From a virus: DNA of 63,201 nt. The DNA is taken from positions 1-63,201 of IMG/VR virus record IMGVR_UViG_3300022562_002172; one strand, given 5' to 3'. Below the pieces are notes generated by a model, which saw nothing but the letters and a program-made list of their open reading frames with translations, had not been told where the DNA came from and did no database searches. This document shows, one piece after another, positions 46,253-54,100 of this stretch. Within the stretch, counting starts at the first letter, position 1. Every line of letters starts with the position of its first letter. Made by a program: the position numbers and the translations under genes.

Positions 46253-47278
46253 TTACGGTCCCGGACCCTCTGCCGGAGGAGTTCCGGCCTGGTCCAGCCA
46301 TTCGGAGCCGGGCTTTGAGTTCCAGGGCCACACCGTCCTGGGCCTCGAGGCCATTACGGAGTCCCAGGCCCTGCGTATGCCCGGGCGCGCGAGGACGAAC
46401 GCGACCGGGATAGCTATCATGGCGGCGTCGGCGAGCACCGACCAGGCAACCGGGATTCGTACGAAGTGGTCCGCTATCATCTTCGCCCCGATGAGGATTG
46501 CTATCGCGGCGAGGCTCGACTCGAGGAACCTGTGCCTCTTCAGCAATCCGACCATGACGAAGTACAGGGACCTCATCATGAGGGCGGCAAGCACGTCGGA
46601 CGTGTACACGACGATCGGGTGGTGGGACACCGTGTAGATGGCGGTTATCGAATCGACCGCGGACATGGCATCCACGATCTCGACCGTGGCGACGACGATC
46701 AGGGGCGTGACGAGGAGCTCTCCCCCGCGCAGAGACGTAAGGCCGGCCCTTCCGGCCCAGTCGGACCTCAAGACGAGCTTCAGGAGCCTGCTGTCCGGCC
46801 TCTTTCCGCGGTCGAGGAAGACCTTCAGGCCCACGACGATGAGCGCCGCCCCGAAGACGTAGCTTATCCATCCGAACCTCGGGAGGATGAAGCTTCCGGT
46901 TGCGACCCAAAAGGCCCGGGCAGGGACCATGCACAGGACGCCCCAGGACAGGAGAAAGCTCTGGTACGCCTCGGGGACCCCGTAGAGGGAGAAGATGATG
47001 GAGAACATCAGCAGGTTGTCCATCGACAGGACGCTCTCGGTGAAAAAGCCGTACCCGAACTCCGCTACATAGCTTGGCCCAAGAGACAGGGCGAACCCGG
47101 CGCAGAAGGCCCCGGCCAGGATCACCCAGGTCAGGCTCTCCAGCACGGCGAGCCCGATGCTCCTCTCGTGGGGCTCCCCGTGCACAACCCCGAGGTACAG
47201 GGAGATCACGAGGAGAAGGAGGAAAGCGAGAATGACGTAGTGCTCCGTCCCCACGTGGGTGCCAAGCATGGTGCGCAT
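46253..47278 (-). CDS. terC: TerC-family integral membrane protein
   Basis: A 341-residue protein with about eight spans and TerC signatures: TESVLSMDNLLMFSIIF (conserved Asp-Asn), ILPRFGWISYVFGAALIVVG, VEIVDAMSAVDSITAIY (Glu, Asp-Ser). TerC-like proteins are linked to tellurite resistance and Mn2+ export that supports secreted-protein metalation. Follows the SPFH gene directly, in one operon with an endolysin-like gene. Confidence 0.93.
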   Translation of the reverse strand: MRTMLGTHVGTEHYVILAFLLLLVISLYLGVVHGEPHERSIGLAVLESLTWVILAGAFCAGFALSLGPSYVAEFGYGFFTESVLSMDNLLMFSIIFSLYGVPEAYQSFLLSWGVLCMVPARAFWVATGSFILPRFGWISYVFGAALIVVGLKVFLDRGKRPDSRLLKLVLRSDWAGRAGLTSLRGGELLVTPLIVVATVEIVDAMSAVDSITAIYTVSHHPIVVYTSDVLAALMMRSLYFVMVGLLKRHRFLESSLAAIAILIGAKMIADHFVRIPVAWSVLADAAMIAIPVAFVLARPGIRRAWDSVMASRPRTVWPWNSKPGSEWLDQAGTPPAEGPGP

Positions 47279-47279
47279 G

Positions 47280-48281
47280 TCACCTCTGGGCCTTCGAGAC
47301 GTCCAGGAACGGCGTCGCTCCGGACGTGACAGAAGGGAGCTTACCGTCCCACTTGCTTATAGCTTCACGCTGCAGGTCAAGAGATGTCTTCTGGAGGTGG
47401 AGCGGCGTCAGATCCTTCAGGGTCACGTACGCCCTCTGATCTGCGGCCGTCCGGACGTCGAGGGCATCGGCGTACCCCCTGGCCCTCTCCCTTTCCTGTT
47501 CCGCCTCAGCCTTGACCTGCCGGACGCGATTCTCCTCCCTGAGGGCGTCTTCCTTCACGGCTATGGACTTGTTGATGGCGGCCGCGACATCCGGCGGAAG
47601 CCGGAGCGCCCCGTTTATTGTTATTTGGTCGATCATGAAGCCGTCCGGCTTCAGCTTCTCCGCCACCCGCTCGGTCACCTTCTTGACCAGCTCCGCCTTG
47701 CCCTTCCCGTAGATGTCGTCGATGGACATCGTGGAGGCCGTCGCGTTGAAGGCTTCCCGCACGGAGTTCCTGACGTACCCGTTCGCGACCACGTGCAGGT
47801 CCGCCTGGTGGAACCTGAGGAAGAGGTGCGGAGCCAGTGCCGGGTCGACGTGGAAGCCGAGGCCGATGTCCGCGTTCACGCTCACGCCCTCCGTCGAGGA
47901 GAACGTGACGGACTCGTCCACCGGCTTCCCCTCGTGCAGGGAGGACGTCCACACGACGTTCTGGACGCTGATCGGGAACTCTATGACCTGCTCGGTGACT
48001 GGGTTGAAGATCGTCCACCCGGTCACTATCGGGACGTCTTGCACGCCGCGGATTTTGTCCGAACCCGTGAGCTCCACCTTGATTCCGACGTGCGACGCAT
48101 CGATGCGGGTGATGGAGGCGAAGGCGAGGACGATGAGGAGGGACAGGGCCGCGACCGAGGCCAGGACGAGCTTCACCCTTTTGAACGTCCTGGCGTCCAG
48201 CCGCGGAGGAGGGAGGCTGTCCGCCGGCGGGCCCTTGCCGCCGGGCAAATCTGCCGGGGTCCCTTCGTCTTTGTCCGTCAC
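47280..48281 (-). CDS. SPFH/Band 7 (prohibitin-like) membrane protein
   Basis: A 333-residue protein: one N-terminal span (VKLVLASVAALSLLIVLAFA), then the SPFH core (IDASHVGIKVELTGSDKIRG, VNADIGLGFHVDPALAP, LVKKVTERVAEKLKPDGFMI) and a helical tail (REENRVRQVKAEAEQERERA). Relatives form membrane rings that hold or modulate proteases. GTG overlaps the stop of the peptidase gene. Confidence 0.92.
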   Translation of the reverse strand: MTDKDEGTPADLPGGKGPPADSLPPPRLDARTFKRVKLVLASVAALSLLIVLAFASITRIDASHVGIKVELTGSDKIRGVQDVPIVTGWTIFNPVTEQVIEFPISVQNVVWTSSLHEGKPVDESVTFSSTEGVSVNADIGLGFHVDPALAPHLFLRFHQADLHVVANGYVRNSVREAFNATASTMSIDDIYGKGKAELVKKVTERVAEKLKPDGFMIDQITINGALRLPPDVAAAINKSIAVKEDALREENRVRQVKAEAEQERERARGYADALDVRTAADQRAYVTLKDLTPLHLQKTSLDLQREAISKWDGKLPSVTSGATPFLDVSKAQR

Positions 48282-49096
48282 ATCGCCTCCAGGACCTGCT
48301 TGACCTCGTCCTCCGACATGAGCTTCGCGATCTCGAAATGCATGCCGTCCTTTCGGCCGAAATGCCCTCCCCAGTAGAGGCCGAGCCGGTTCGCGATCGG
48401 GACGAGCTTGCGCACGCTCCCATGCTTCCCGACGAGGGCCGGCACGGACCCGAGATAGTTCCACGGGACGTTGATGTCGAACGCGGACCCGAAGCTGTGG
48501 TTCGACAGGATGGTCCTGGACCCGCGGATGAAGCGGGCGGAGTAGGAGCCTCCCCACGAGAGGACGAGCTTCCCGAGGCCGGCCTTCTCAGCCGCCTGGA
48601 AGAAGCCGGCGAACTGCGCAGCCCCAAACCTGTGGAACGGGAAGCTCTTGTGACCCGCGGTCCCGGTGACGCCGACGAGCTGCGGGACCTCGACCTGAAC
48701 AATGTTATCCCGGTACCAGGACCCGAGGACCGTGATAGCCTCCGGGTTCCCAGGGATTCCGGCCGGCTTGTATTGGAATTGACCGAAGAGAGCGGCCTTC
48801 GCCCCATCACCGCCAAGAGGCGAGAAGTCCGGACGGGGCGGCCAATTCGGCCCTGATTCCGCTTCGGAATCATCCTCGAGCGGATCGAACCCGTCCGTCA
48901 TGGCAACTCCATACGTGAGACGCCCAACCTCCCCGTCCGGGTTCAGGTTGCGCGACCCTTGATAATCCCGGGTCGCGTCCTTCGTCATCTCGTCAAATTT
49001 GCCGTCGACCTCCAACCAATAGAAGTCGCGCCCGCGTAGGAAATACTCCCACTGCAGGACGTCGTCGCCCGACATACCGAGTCTTAGCGTCCTCAT
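48278..49096 (-). CDS. Endolysin-like M15 peptidase with peptidoglycan-binding domain
   Basis: A 272-residue protein. N-terminal PG-binding-1-like repeat (LGMSGDDVLQWEYFLRGRDF, KFDEMTKDATRDYQ), linker, then a VanY/L-alanyl-D-glutamate-type peptidase: SNHSFGSAFDINVPWN (H and D zinc ligands) and GMHFEI (H, E). It would cut the peptide stem or crosslink of peptidoglycan. No signal peptide, so release would need a holin. TAAGAT lies six bases before the ATG. Confidence 0.9.
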   Translation of the reverse strand: MRTLRLGMSGDDVLQWEYFLRGRDFYWLEVDGKFDEMTKDATRDYQGSRNLNPDGEVGRLTYGVAMTDGFDPLEDDSEAESGPNWPPRPDFSPLGGDGAKAALFGQFQYKPAGIPGNPEAITVLGSWYRDNIVQVEVPQLVGVTGTAGHKSFPFHRFGAAQFAGFFQAAEKAGLGKLVLSWGGSYSARFIRGSRTILSNHSFGSAFDINVPWNYLGSVPALVGKHGSVRKLVPIANRLGLYWGGHFGRKDGMHFEIAKLMSEDEVKQVLEAM

Positions 49097-49102
49097 GAGG
49101 TG

Positions 49103-49108
49103 ATCTTA
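49103..49108 (-). promoter_or_regulatory. TANNNT promoter box (TAAGAT), leaderless
   Basis: TAAGAT, six bases, ATG 49096. Confidence 0.5.
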
Positions 49109-49132
49109 CCTGAACCCACAGGGGCTTTGAGA

Positions 49133-49981
49133 GTGACTCGATTCTACAGGATGAGGGGAAAGGATGATGGTCTACCGGCCCCGGGATACGTAACCTGGGA
49201 CTCCAGGGATCAGCCCGACTACGCCGGCGCATACGTCACCGGCTTGGTTGGGTCCCTCGTTTCCGGAAGCGTCGTGGTCCAGAGCGAGTTCGACGCCCCG
49301 AGTCTCGTCACCCTCTACGAAGTCGATTTCACGTCTCTCGCAAATCAGACGCTCGGAGATGCCGGATCTACGCCGACAATCGACGGTCGGACATGGTATC
49401 AGGTGAGTCAGGCGGCCGGAGTTCCGACGCACTCACAGATCGTGAACGGGACCGGGCTCGTCGTTACCAACAGCGGATCTACTGGGACGTACAGGCTCGG
49501 AATTCGGTTTGCCGACGTGGACCCTGGATTCACGGCGGATCCGAGGCAGCAAAGGTACGAGGTATGGATGCTCGGGGCCCGTTCTGGGACTCCGGCCGGA
49601 GCCTCCGTATACGGGGCGTTCATCGGGGACTCGACGAATGCGACCCTCTACGTGTACGGAGTCGGATTTGAAGGCGGGACTCCGAGCCTCGAGTATTTTT
49701 CCTTCGCAACAGGCTTCGCTATCATCAACACCGCCGCGTCCAACGCACACGACGTGTTCCATCTGTCGATGATGAATAGATATGCTTTCGAAGGACGGTA
49801 CGGGGACTCGTCTGGGGGGCAGTTCCCGGGCTACGACGGGCTGACACTGATGGCAAAACACGCCAACCGGATGGACCCGGTCTCGACAAGCGTTCTCGCA
49901 GCCGGAGTCATGGCCAACAACGTCGCCGGGCCGGTCATGACGTACACCCGAATGAAAATCGTGAAAATATCGGGTGTGTGA
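49133..49981 (+). CDS. Beta-rich protein, possible virion or surface-binding protein
   Basis: A 282-residue protein rich in Gly, Ser, Thr and Tyr with many short strands (SGSVVVQSEFDAPSLVTLYE, YRLGIRFADVDPGFTA, AHDVFHLSMMNRYAFEG), like jelly-roll or lectin-type domains of phage appendages. GTG 49133 follows AGGGG; a start at 49100 is possible. The only plus-strand gene in this stretch, divergent from the endolysin-like gene. Confidence 0.62.
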   Translation: MTRFYRMRGKDDGLPAPGYVTWDSRDQPDYAGAYVTGLVGSLVSGSVVVQSEFDAPSLVTLYEVDFTSLANQTLGDAGSTPTIDGRTWYQVSQAAGVPTHSQIVNGTGLVVTNSGSTGTYRLGIRFADVDPGFTADPRQQRYEVWMLGARSGTPAGASVYGAFIGDSTNATLYVYGVGFEGGTPSLEYFSFATGFAIINTAASNAHDVFHLSMMNRYAFEGRYGDSSGGQFPGYDGLTLMAKHANRMDPVSTSVLAAGVMANNVAGPVMTYTRMKIVKISGV

Positions 49982-49990
49982 TCGATCGAA

Positions 49991-50010
49991 GGGCACGGCG
50001 GGCACGGCGG
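49991..50010. repeat. Tandem 10-base repeat at the 3' end of the UUA tRNA
   Basis: GGGCACGGCG is repeated twice (49991-50000, 50001-50010, second copy GGCACGGCGG-shifted). The second overlaps the tRNA 3' acceptor, so the trailer duplicates the tRNA end. May be slippage or a scar of past integration. Confidence 0.45.
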
Positions 50011-50070
50011 GGGTCGAACCCGCGACCGGCGGATTTAAAATCCGCAGCTCTGCCTCTGAGCTACGCGCCC
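49999..50070 (-). tRNA. tRNA with anticodon UUA (putative ochre suppressor)
   Basis: A 72-nt clean cloverleaf: acceptor GGGCGCG/CGTGCCC with G73, D-stem GCTC/GAGC, anticodon stem GCGGA/TCCGC around loop TTTTAAA, T-stem GCGGG/CCCGC. Positions 34-36 are TTA, which pairs with UAA (and perhaps UAG by wobble). Amino acid identity unknown. No CCA encoded. The stop codon of the upstream HD gene lies inside it (U8-A9-G10). Confidence 0.85.
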
Positions 50071-50690
50071 GGTTCAAGCTCCTCGATTGCCCTCCTTAAG
50101 TTCTCCCTAGCCCTGTCCTCGAGTTCCTCCCTGAACAAGTCAGTGTGGAACACGCTGTCCATACCGATAAACCTGCGGAGGACGGATAGCCTCCCCGTCC
50201 GGAAAAGGTCATCCGGGACGTGCGCGTACTCGGACCTGATCTGGCGCCCGTACTCGGAGAAGCGGTCCCACTCGGCCCCGAGGATGGACAGGTCGGCGTC
50301 GACTACGCACTTCGCGTCCGGGGTCTTGAGCTCCCCGCCCCGGTGCTGCGTCAGGAGGATGAGGCCCCGGACCCGGAAGCACTCGACCTCCCTGATCCCG
50401 GCGGCGGCCAGGGACTTGGTCGCGAAGTCCGCGCTCCTCCTCTCGCTGTCCGAGGCCCTGACGTCGTATACGGCGTCGTGAAACCAGACGGCGAGCTCGG
50501 CGCTCGCCGAGACGTCCCCGATCTTGTCCAGGGCGGCCATGCACTCCGACAGGTGGCGGGTGTTGTGGTACGCGCGGCGCGAGTCCGAATAACGAAGGAC
50601 GAGGTTGTCGAACAGGTCCTCCGGGGCGTCAAGCCCAGCCTTAGACCACGTCTTGATCCACCTGTCGAACAGATCGGCGGTCAGGGCCAT
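50061..50690 (-). CDS. HD-superfamily metal-dependent phosphohydrolase
   Basis: A 209-residue protein: YSDSRRAYHNTRHLSECMAA (first His), LAVWFHDAVYD (HD), SERRSADFATKSL, VVDADLSILGAEWDRFSEYG, IRSEYAHVPDDLF. This is the order of the COG4339-type HD proteins, predicted hydrolases of nucleotides. It ends on TAG supplied by bases 8-10 of the UUA tRNA, overlapping that gene by 10 nt. Confidence 0.9.
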   Translation of the reverse strand: MALTADLFDRWIKTWSKAGLDAPEDLFDNLVLRYSDSRRAYHNTRHLSECMAALDKIGDVSASAELAVWFHDAVYDVRASDSERRSADFATKSLAAAGIREVECFRVRGLILLTQHRGGELKTPDAKCVVDADLSILGAEWDRFSEYGRQIRSEYAHVPDDLFRTGRLSVLRRFIGMDSVFHTDLFREELEDRARENLRRAIEELEPGA

Positions 50691-50691
50691 G

Positions 50692-51096
50692 TCAGAAGGT
50701 TATCCCTACCTTCTCGAAGAGGGCCTGATTGTACTCGCCGAACGCCCCGTATGCGAGCTCGGCCGGCCGGCACCACCTGACTACTCCGGCCTCATCGGTG
50801 TGAATCTCGCCCTCCACCTCGCCCTCGAAGGTCGTGCAGTAGGAGTCTTCACACAGGGCCTCATACACGGGCTCCATGTTCTTGATATTGAGCCCGGTCT
50901 CTTCCTTGAGCTCGCGCTTCGCGGCCTGTTCGTCCGTCTCTCCCTCCTCTACGTGACCGCCGGGGAGGGAGAACTTCGACGGATCGTCCTTCCTGGATAC
51001 ACCGAGCACCATCCCGTCCTCGCGGAAGACGAGGATCGCGACTGTCCTGCCCAGTTCCTGCTCCAAGTCGTTGGAAAGGATCTCGTCGTCCGTCAT
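50692..51096 (-). CDS. Nudix hydrolase
   Basis: A 134-residue protein with a perfect Nudix box: GGHVEEGETDEQAAKRELKE then ETGL (G-x5-E-x7-REUxEExGU). Likely an (8-oxo-)dNTP or NDP-X hydrolase. TACCGT (51102-51107) is five bases before ATG 51096. The HD gene follows after one base. Confidence 0.93.
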   Translation of the reverse strand: MTDDEILSNDLEQELGRTVAILVFREDGMVLGVSRKDDPSKFSLPGGHVEEGETDEQAAKRELKEETGLNIKNMEPVYEALCEDSYCTTFEGEVEGEIHTDEAGVVRWCRPAELAYGAFGEYNQALFEKVGITF

Positions 51097-51101
51097 GGCG
51101 G

Positions 51102-51107
51102 ACGGTA
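51102..51107 (-). promoter_or_regulatory. TANNNT promoter box (TACCGT), leaderless
   Basis: TACCGT, five bases, ATG 51096. Confidence 0.5.
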
Positions 51108-51127
51108 CCGGGGAAGGGAGCGGACTT

Positions 51128-51610
51128 TCACGCAGCCTCGAGCTGCTCCGCCAGGAGCTTGCGTCCGCGGTGGAGCCTGCTCATGACGGTCCCGATGGGG
51201 ACCCCCATGGACGCGGCTGCCTCCCTGTACCGGAAGCCCTCGAGGTCGACGAGCTCGACGGCGGACCTGTATTGGGCCGGAAGGGCGCGAACAGCGGACC
51301 GGACCTGCTTCTTCGTCAGGTCGGACTCGGGGGACTCGGCGGCGGGCCTGAGCAATCCGTCATCCCGTGCCTTCGCCAGGATCCTCCTGTGGTTCGCGTC
51401 CCTGACCTTCCCGCCGATGAACAGGTTCGTGGCGATCCTGCAGAGCCAGGCGCCGATGTTTGTCCCGGACTCGTACCTGTCCTTGGCCTCCATCGCCCGG
51501 ATGACCGTGCTCTGGACGAGGTCCTTGGAATCTTCCTGGTTGCGAGTGAGCCTGATCGCTGCACGGCGCAGGGCAGGGAGACCCGACTCGAGCTCTTGCT
51601 CGAACGTCAT
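51128..51610 (-). CDS. ECF-type sigma factor
   Basis: A 160-residue sigma-70 family protein with regions 2 and 4 only. Region 2: EDSKDLVQSTVIRAMEAKDR, NIGAWLCRIATNLFIGGKVR. Region 4: ALPAQYRSAVELVDLEGFRY, REAAASMGVPIGTVMSRLHR, GRKLL. Overlaps the upstream gene by four bases (ATGA). Third sigma-like protein in the window. Confidence 0.93.
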   Translation of the reverse strand: MTFEQELESGLPALRRAAIRLTRNQEDSKDLVQSTVIRAMEAKDRYESGTNIGAWLCRIATNLFIGGKVRDANHRRILAKARDDGLLRPAAESPESDLTKKQVRSAVRALPAQYRSAVELVDLEGFRYREAAASMGVPIGTVMSRLHRGRKLLAEQLEAA

Positions 51611-51996
51611 ACCTCACCCCCTCCAGCCATATCCTGAACCAGCTCCGCACGTCCGACATTCCGAACCTCCGTGTCCCCATCCATCCAAAGGAGGGCTGCG
51701 CCCTCGTCCGTCCCGGCCGCGCCGGCCACCACGCCGACGAGGCGTGCCCTAGCATCGGGGACAAAGTCCTCGAGGCACGTCTCCTCCAGGGCCCTATATG
51801 GGACTCCGCGCAGCATGGCGTAGGCCAGCAGGGCCTCCCGTGCGTCGCTTCCGACGTGCGCCTTCTCCAGCCGGAGGGCGTGGCGCTCCGGCCCCCTCGC
51901 GGCGGAGATCCTGGCGTTGTACGACCGCCCGCGGGCGGCCAGGCGCAAGATACTCTCGCGCAGGTCCTTGATCCTCTTCCAGTCCTTCTTTTCCAT
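51607..51996 (-). CDS. Hypothetical protein coupled to the ECF sigma factor
   Basis: A 129-residue protein: basic helical N-terminus (KKDWKRIKDLRESILRLAAR) and a C-terminal alpha/beta part (ARLVGVVAGAAGTDEGAALL). AGGAGG lies five bases before ATG 51996, one of the best ribosome sites here. The position suggests a regulator of the sigma factor, unproven. Confidence 0.68.
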   Translation of the reverse strand: MEKKDWKRIKDLRESILRLAARGRSYNARISAARGPERHALRLEKAHVGSDAREALLAYAMLRGVPYRALEETCLEDFVPDARARLVGVVAGAAGTDEGAALLWMDGDTEVRNVGRAELVQDMAGGGEV

Positions 51997-52105
51997 GGCG
52001 TCCTCCTGTGTTTCCGGTGCTCGACCTGTGTGAGGGAGCTCCGTAGGGAGGGCCACGTGGCGGAAGTGCTTACAAGAACGGGATCATCTTGGGCCCAAGG
52101 ATAAC

Positions 52106-52351
52106 TCACTCGAGTTCTTCTGTCAATCCGTCTTGGATGAACTCGCTGAGAATGAAGTCACGAACTTTTCCAGGACGGACAGCCGGTGGATCCCCCTCCC
52201 ATCCTTCATGGAAAAACCTCTGACGCATCTCGCCCGTCTCCTGGTCCTCGACCGTCAAGCGGACGGAATCCAGTCCGGCCTTCCGAACCATCCAACGGTA
52301 TAGACGCCCGTCGACTTCGATTCCACGGCTCGATTTCTTCGGGAGGGTCAT
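52106..52351 (-). CDS. Small hypothetical protein
   Basis: An 81-residue beta-rich then helical protein (IEVDGRLYRWMVRKAGLDSV...). TACGCT (52358-52363) lies six bases before the ATG. Divergent from the gene at 52389. Confidence 0.65.
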   Translation of the reverse strand: MTLPKKSSRGIEVDGRLYRWMVRKAGLDSVRLTVEDQETGEMRQRFFHEGWEGDPPAVRPGKVRDFILSEFIQDGLTEELE

Positions 52352-52357
52352 GGGAGT

Positions 52358-52363
52358 AGCGTA
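52358..52363 (-). promoter_or_regulatory. TANNNT promoter box (TACGCT), leaderless
   Basis: TACGCT, six bases, ATG 52351; embedded in GCGTACGC, so a plus-strand TAGCGT overlaps it. Confidence 0.45.
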
Positions 52364-52388
52364 CGCCTCCTATTCGCGGATCTCCCTG

Positions 52389-52694
52389 ATGGACGAGAGC
52401 GCCCTAATGGCTGCCGCTTCGCGGGTCGCCGCCGAGAAGGACCCGAAGAAGAAAAGCCCGACCGGGCCGGAACCGGACGGGGAACCGGACTGGCAGAAAA
52501 TACGCGGCCAGTTCGAGACAGCTGTCAAGAGCACCTTCGCCGACCTGAGGCAGGCGATCAAGGACGAGGACTCGAAGCTGACGGTCTACCAGATGAAGCG
52601 CATGCTCGATTCCCTCATCTTCCTGGCGAAGTTCATGAAGATGAGGGACGTGTTCATGAAGCTCCAGCAGGTGGACAAGAAGCTGTTCGGGTGA
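52389..52694 (+). CDS. Small helical protein
   Basis: A 101-residue protein: Lys/Pro-rich linker (KKKSPTGPEPDGEPD), then an extended helical region (FETAVKSTFADLRQAIKDED, LDSLIFLAKFMKMRDVFMKL). An upstream ATG at 52350 is in frame and would add 13 residues. Overlaps the convergent gene by 41 bases. Confidence 0.62.
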   Translation: MDESALMAAASRVAAEKDPKKKSPTGPEPDGEPDWQKIRGQFETAVKSTFADLRQAIKDEDSKLTVYQMKRMLDSLIFLAKFMKMRDVFMKLQQVDKKLFG

Positions 52695-53217
52695 CCTCGA
52701 GCTCCGCCTTCAGCTTAGCCACGTGGTCCTCGAGCTCCTGGACCCGCTTCCAGAACCGGTCGCATGCGGCAGCCTTCTCCTCGACGGACATGAGGTCCGC
52801 GCTCTGCATCCCGGATGGCGTCTGCGCGAGGACGACCGGAAACTTGTATCTAGCCCACGTCTTCGGATAGAGGGCCTTCGCTATCCGGACGGCGTCGTCC
52901 CATGTGTGCGTCCCGCGGATCAGGAAGGTGCTGCTGCTCCCGTGCCGGCTGTCGACGGACCTGTCCCAGAAGGAGATGGCAGTCCATCCCCTCTTGTGAT
53001 GTAGGGCCGCATGCCCCTGCGGCGCCTCCTTTGAGACCTCTGGGTACCCGCCCTCCCTGCGGGACTCGCGCCTCTCGGCCGGCGGGAGTGTTCCGTCTAG
53101 CTCCGGCCACGGGAAGAGCTCGCGCGCCTCCCGCCGGGCCGTCGATCCCTCCGCTTGCCACAGGTAGTGGCCCGTGTCCCCGTAACACCCGAAGTAATAG
53201 ACGTCAGGGACGACCAT
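52654..53217 (-). CDS. Hypothetical protein with YYFGCYGDTGHYLW motif
   Basis: A 187-residue protein. The N-terminal VVPDVYYFGCYGDTGHYLW resembles the start of a small-protein family seen in phages and bacteria. The middle has SEVKEAPQ-like and WTAISFWDRSVDSR; the C-terminus is a coiled coil (FWKRVQELEDHVAKLKAELE). TACCGT (53224-53229) lies six bases before ATG 53217. Confidence 0.65.
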   Translation of the reverse strand: MVVPDVYYFGCYGDTGHYLWQAEGSTARREARELFPWPELDGTLPPAERRESRREGGYPEVSKEAPQGHAALHHKRGWTAISFWDRSVDSRHGSSSTFLIRGTHTWDDAVRIAKALYPKTWARYKFPVVLAQTPSGMQSADLMSVEEKAAACDRFWKRVQELEDHVAKLKAELEVTRTASCPPAGAS

Positions 53218-53221
53218 ATGG

Positions 53222-54100
53222 TCACGGTACTCGGACACGGGCCCACATCGTGAGGGAGTCCATCACTCCGGGCCAGCTCGGCGCCCTTATCCGCGCCGTT
53301 AGCCGAAACTCGCTCCTAAGCCTGGTATGGAAGGCATCGTCGGCCGTCACTTCCGGATCTCCGACATACGCCAGGACGTCCCCACGCCAGTTATCGAGGC
53401 AGGAGAAGGCCATTGGCCCTCGAGGGGGCCAACACAGCAGGAGGGTCCTGTCAGAGTGCTCAGCAAGGACTGTCTCGTCTCCGGGGAGGACCTCGCTCCA
53501 GGTGATCCCCTCAATGTTGCTCATGTTCAGGCTGTTGCCTCGCCTCGCGAGTCGGTCGTAGGCAACCACGTCGGCCCCGAGTGTCCTAAGGAGCCATGCC
53601 CAGTATCCGGACCCGGCCCCCATTTCGACGACAGGTCCGGGAGCTTGGATCTGCCGCAGGATCGCCTCCGTCGGAGTCCCCCACGCGTACCGCTGGACGA
53701 GGTAGTCCCTGATTCCGAGCGTGTTACTGGAGCATACGGAGATCAGCGCGGCCATCGCGTCCGCGTCCTCGAGCCCCTCCGGTGCCGGCGGACAAACGGA
53801 AGCGTGCATGCGCAGCATTTCGTTCCGCCGCCTTAGGACGTCGACGCTGCTCTTCCACGGCAGCATGCTCTCCTTCTCGGCCTTGGTGAGGGACTTGACC
53901 CTGGCCTCCTCGCGCATCGCCCCGGACTTATCCGGAAACGCCTTGGACCAGACGAGCCAGACGGGGCGGGCCGTGCGCGTGTACCTGGCCCCCTTCCCTG
54001 AGTTGTGGGCCCGAACCCGCTCCGCAAGGTCGTTCGTGGCGCCGGCATAGAGAGACCCGTCGGAGCAGCGGACCATGTACGCGAACCACCGGTCACGCAT
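53222..54100 (-). CDS. GIY-YIG nuclease fused to a methyltransferase-like domain
   Basis: A 292-residue protein. Residues 1-80: WFAYMVRCSDGSLYAGATND, LAERVRAHNSGKGARYTRTA, MREEARVKSLTKAEK, a UvrC/YhbQ-type GIY-YIG domain (GIY as YMV, YIG as YAG, catalytic Arg and Glu present). From about 150: GPVVEMGAGSGYWAWLLRTL then GADVVAYDRLA, the SAM-binding motif of Rossmann methyltransferases. Such a fusion could cut and modify DNA. ATG overlaps the upstream stop. Confidence 0.85.
   Translation of the reverse strand: MRDRWFAYMVRCSDGSLYAGATNDLAERVRAHNSGKGARYTRTARPVWLVWSKAFPDKSGAMREEARVKSLTKAEKESMLPWKSSVDVLRRRNEMLRMHASVCPPAPEGLEDADAMAALISVCSSNTLGIRDYLVQRYAWGTPTEAILRQIQAPGPVVEMGAGSGYWAWLLRTLGADVVAYDRLARRGNSLNMSNIEGITWSEVLPGDETVLAEHSDRTLLLCWPPRGPMAFSCLDNWRGDVLAYVGDPEVTADDAFHTRLRSEFRLTARIRAPSWPGVMDSLTMWARVRVP
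53224..53229 (-). promoter_or_regulatory. TANNNT promoter box (TACCGT), leaderless
   Basis: TACCGT, six bases, ATG 53217; lies within the 3' end of the upstream gene. Confidence 0.45.

Noticed and set aside
49999-50070. Full reassignment of UAA to an amino acid in this element
   Set aside because: Genes such as dnaJ, terC, the cupin-like gene and the Nudix fusion end on TAA at the expected length and have tight junctions with neighbours, so UAA still works as a stop.
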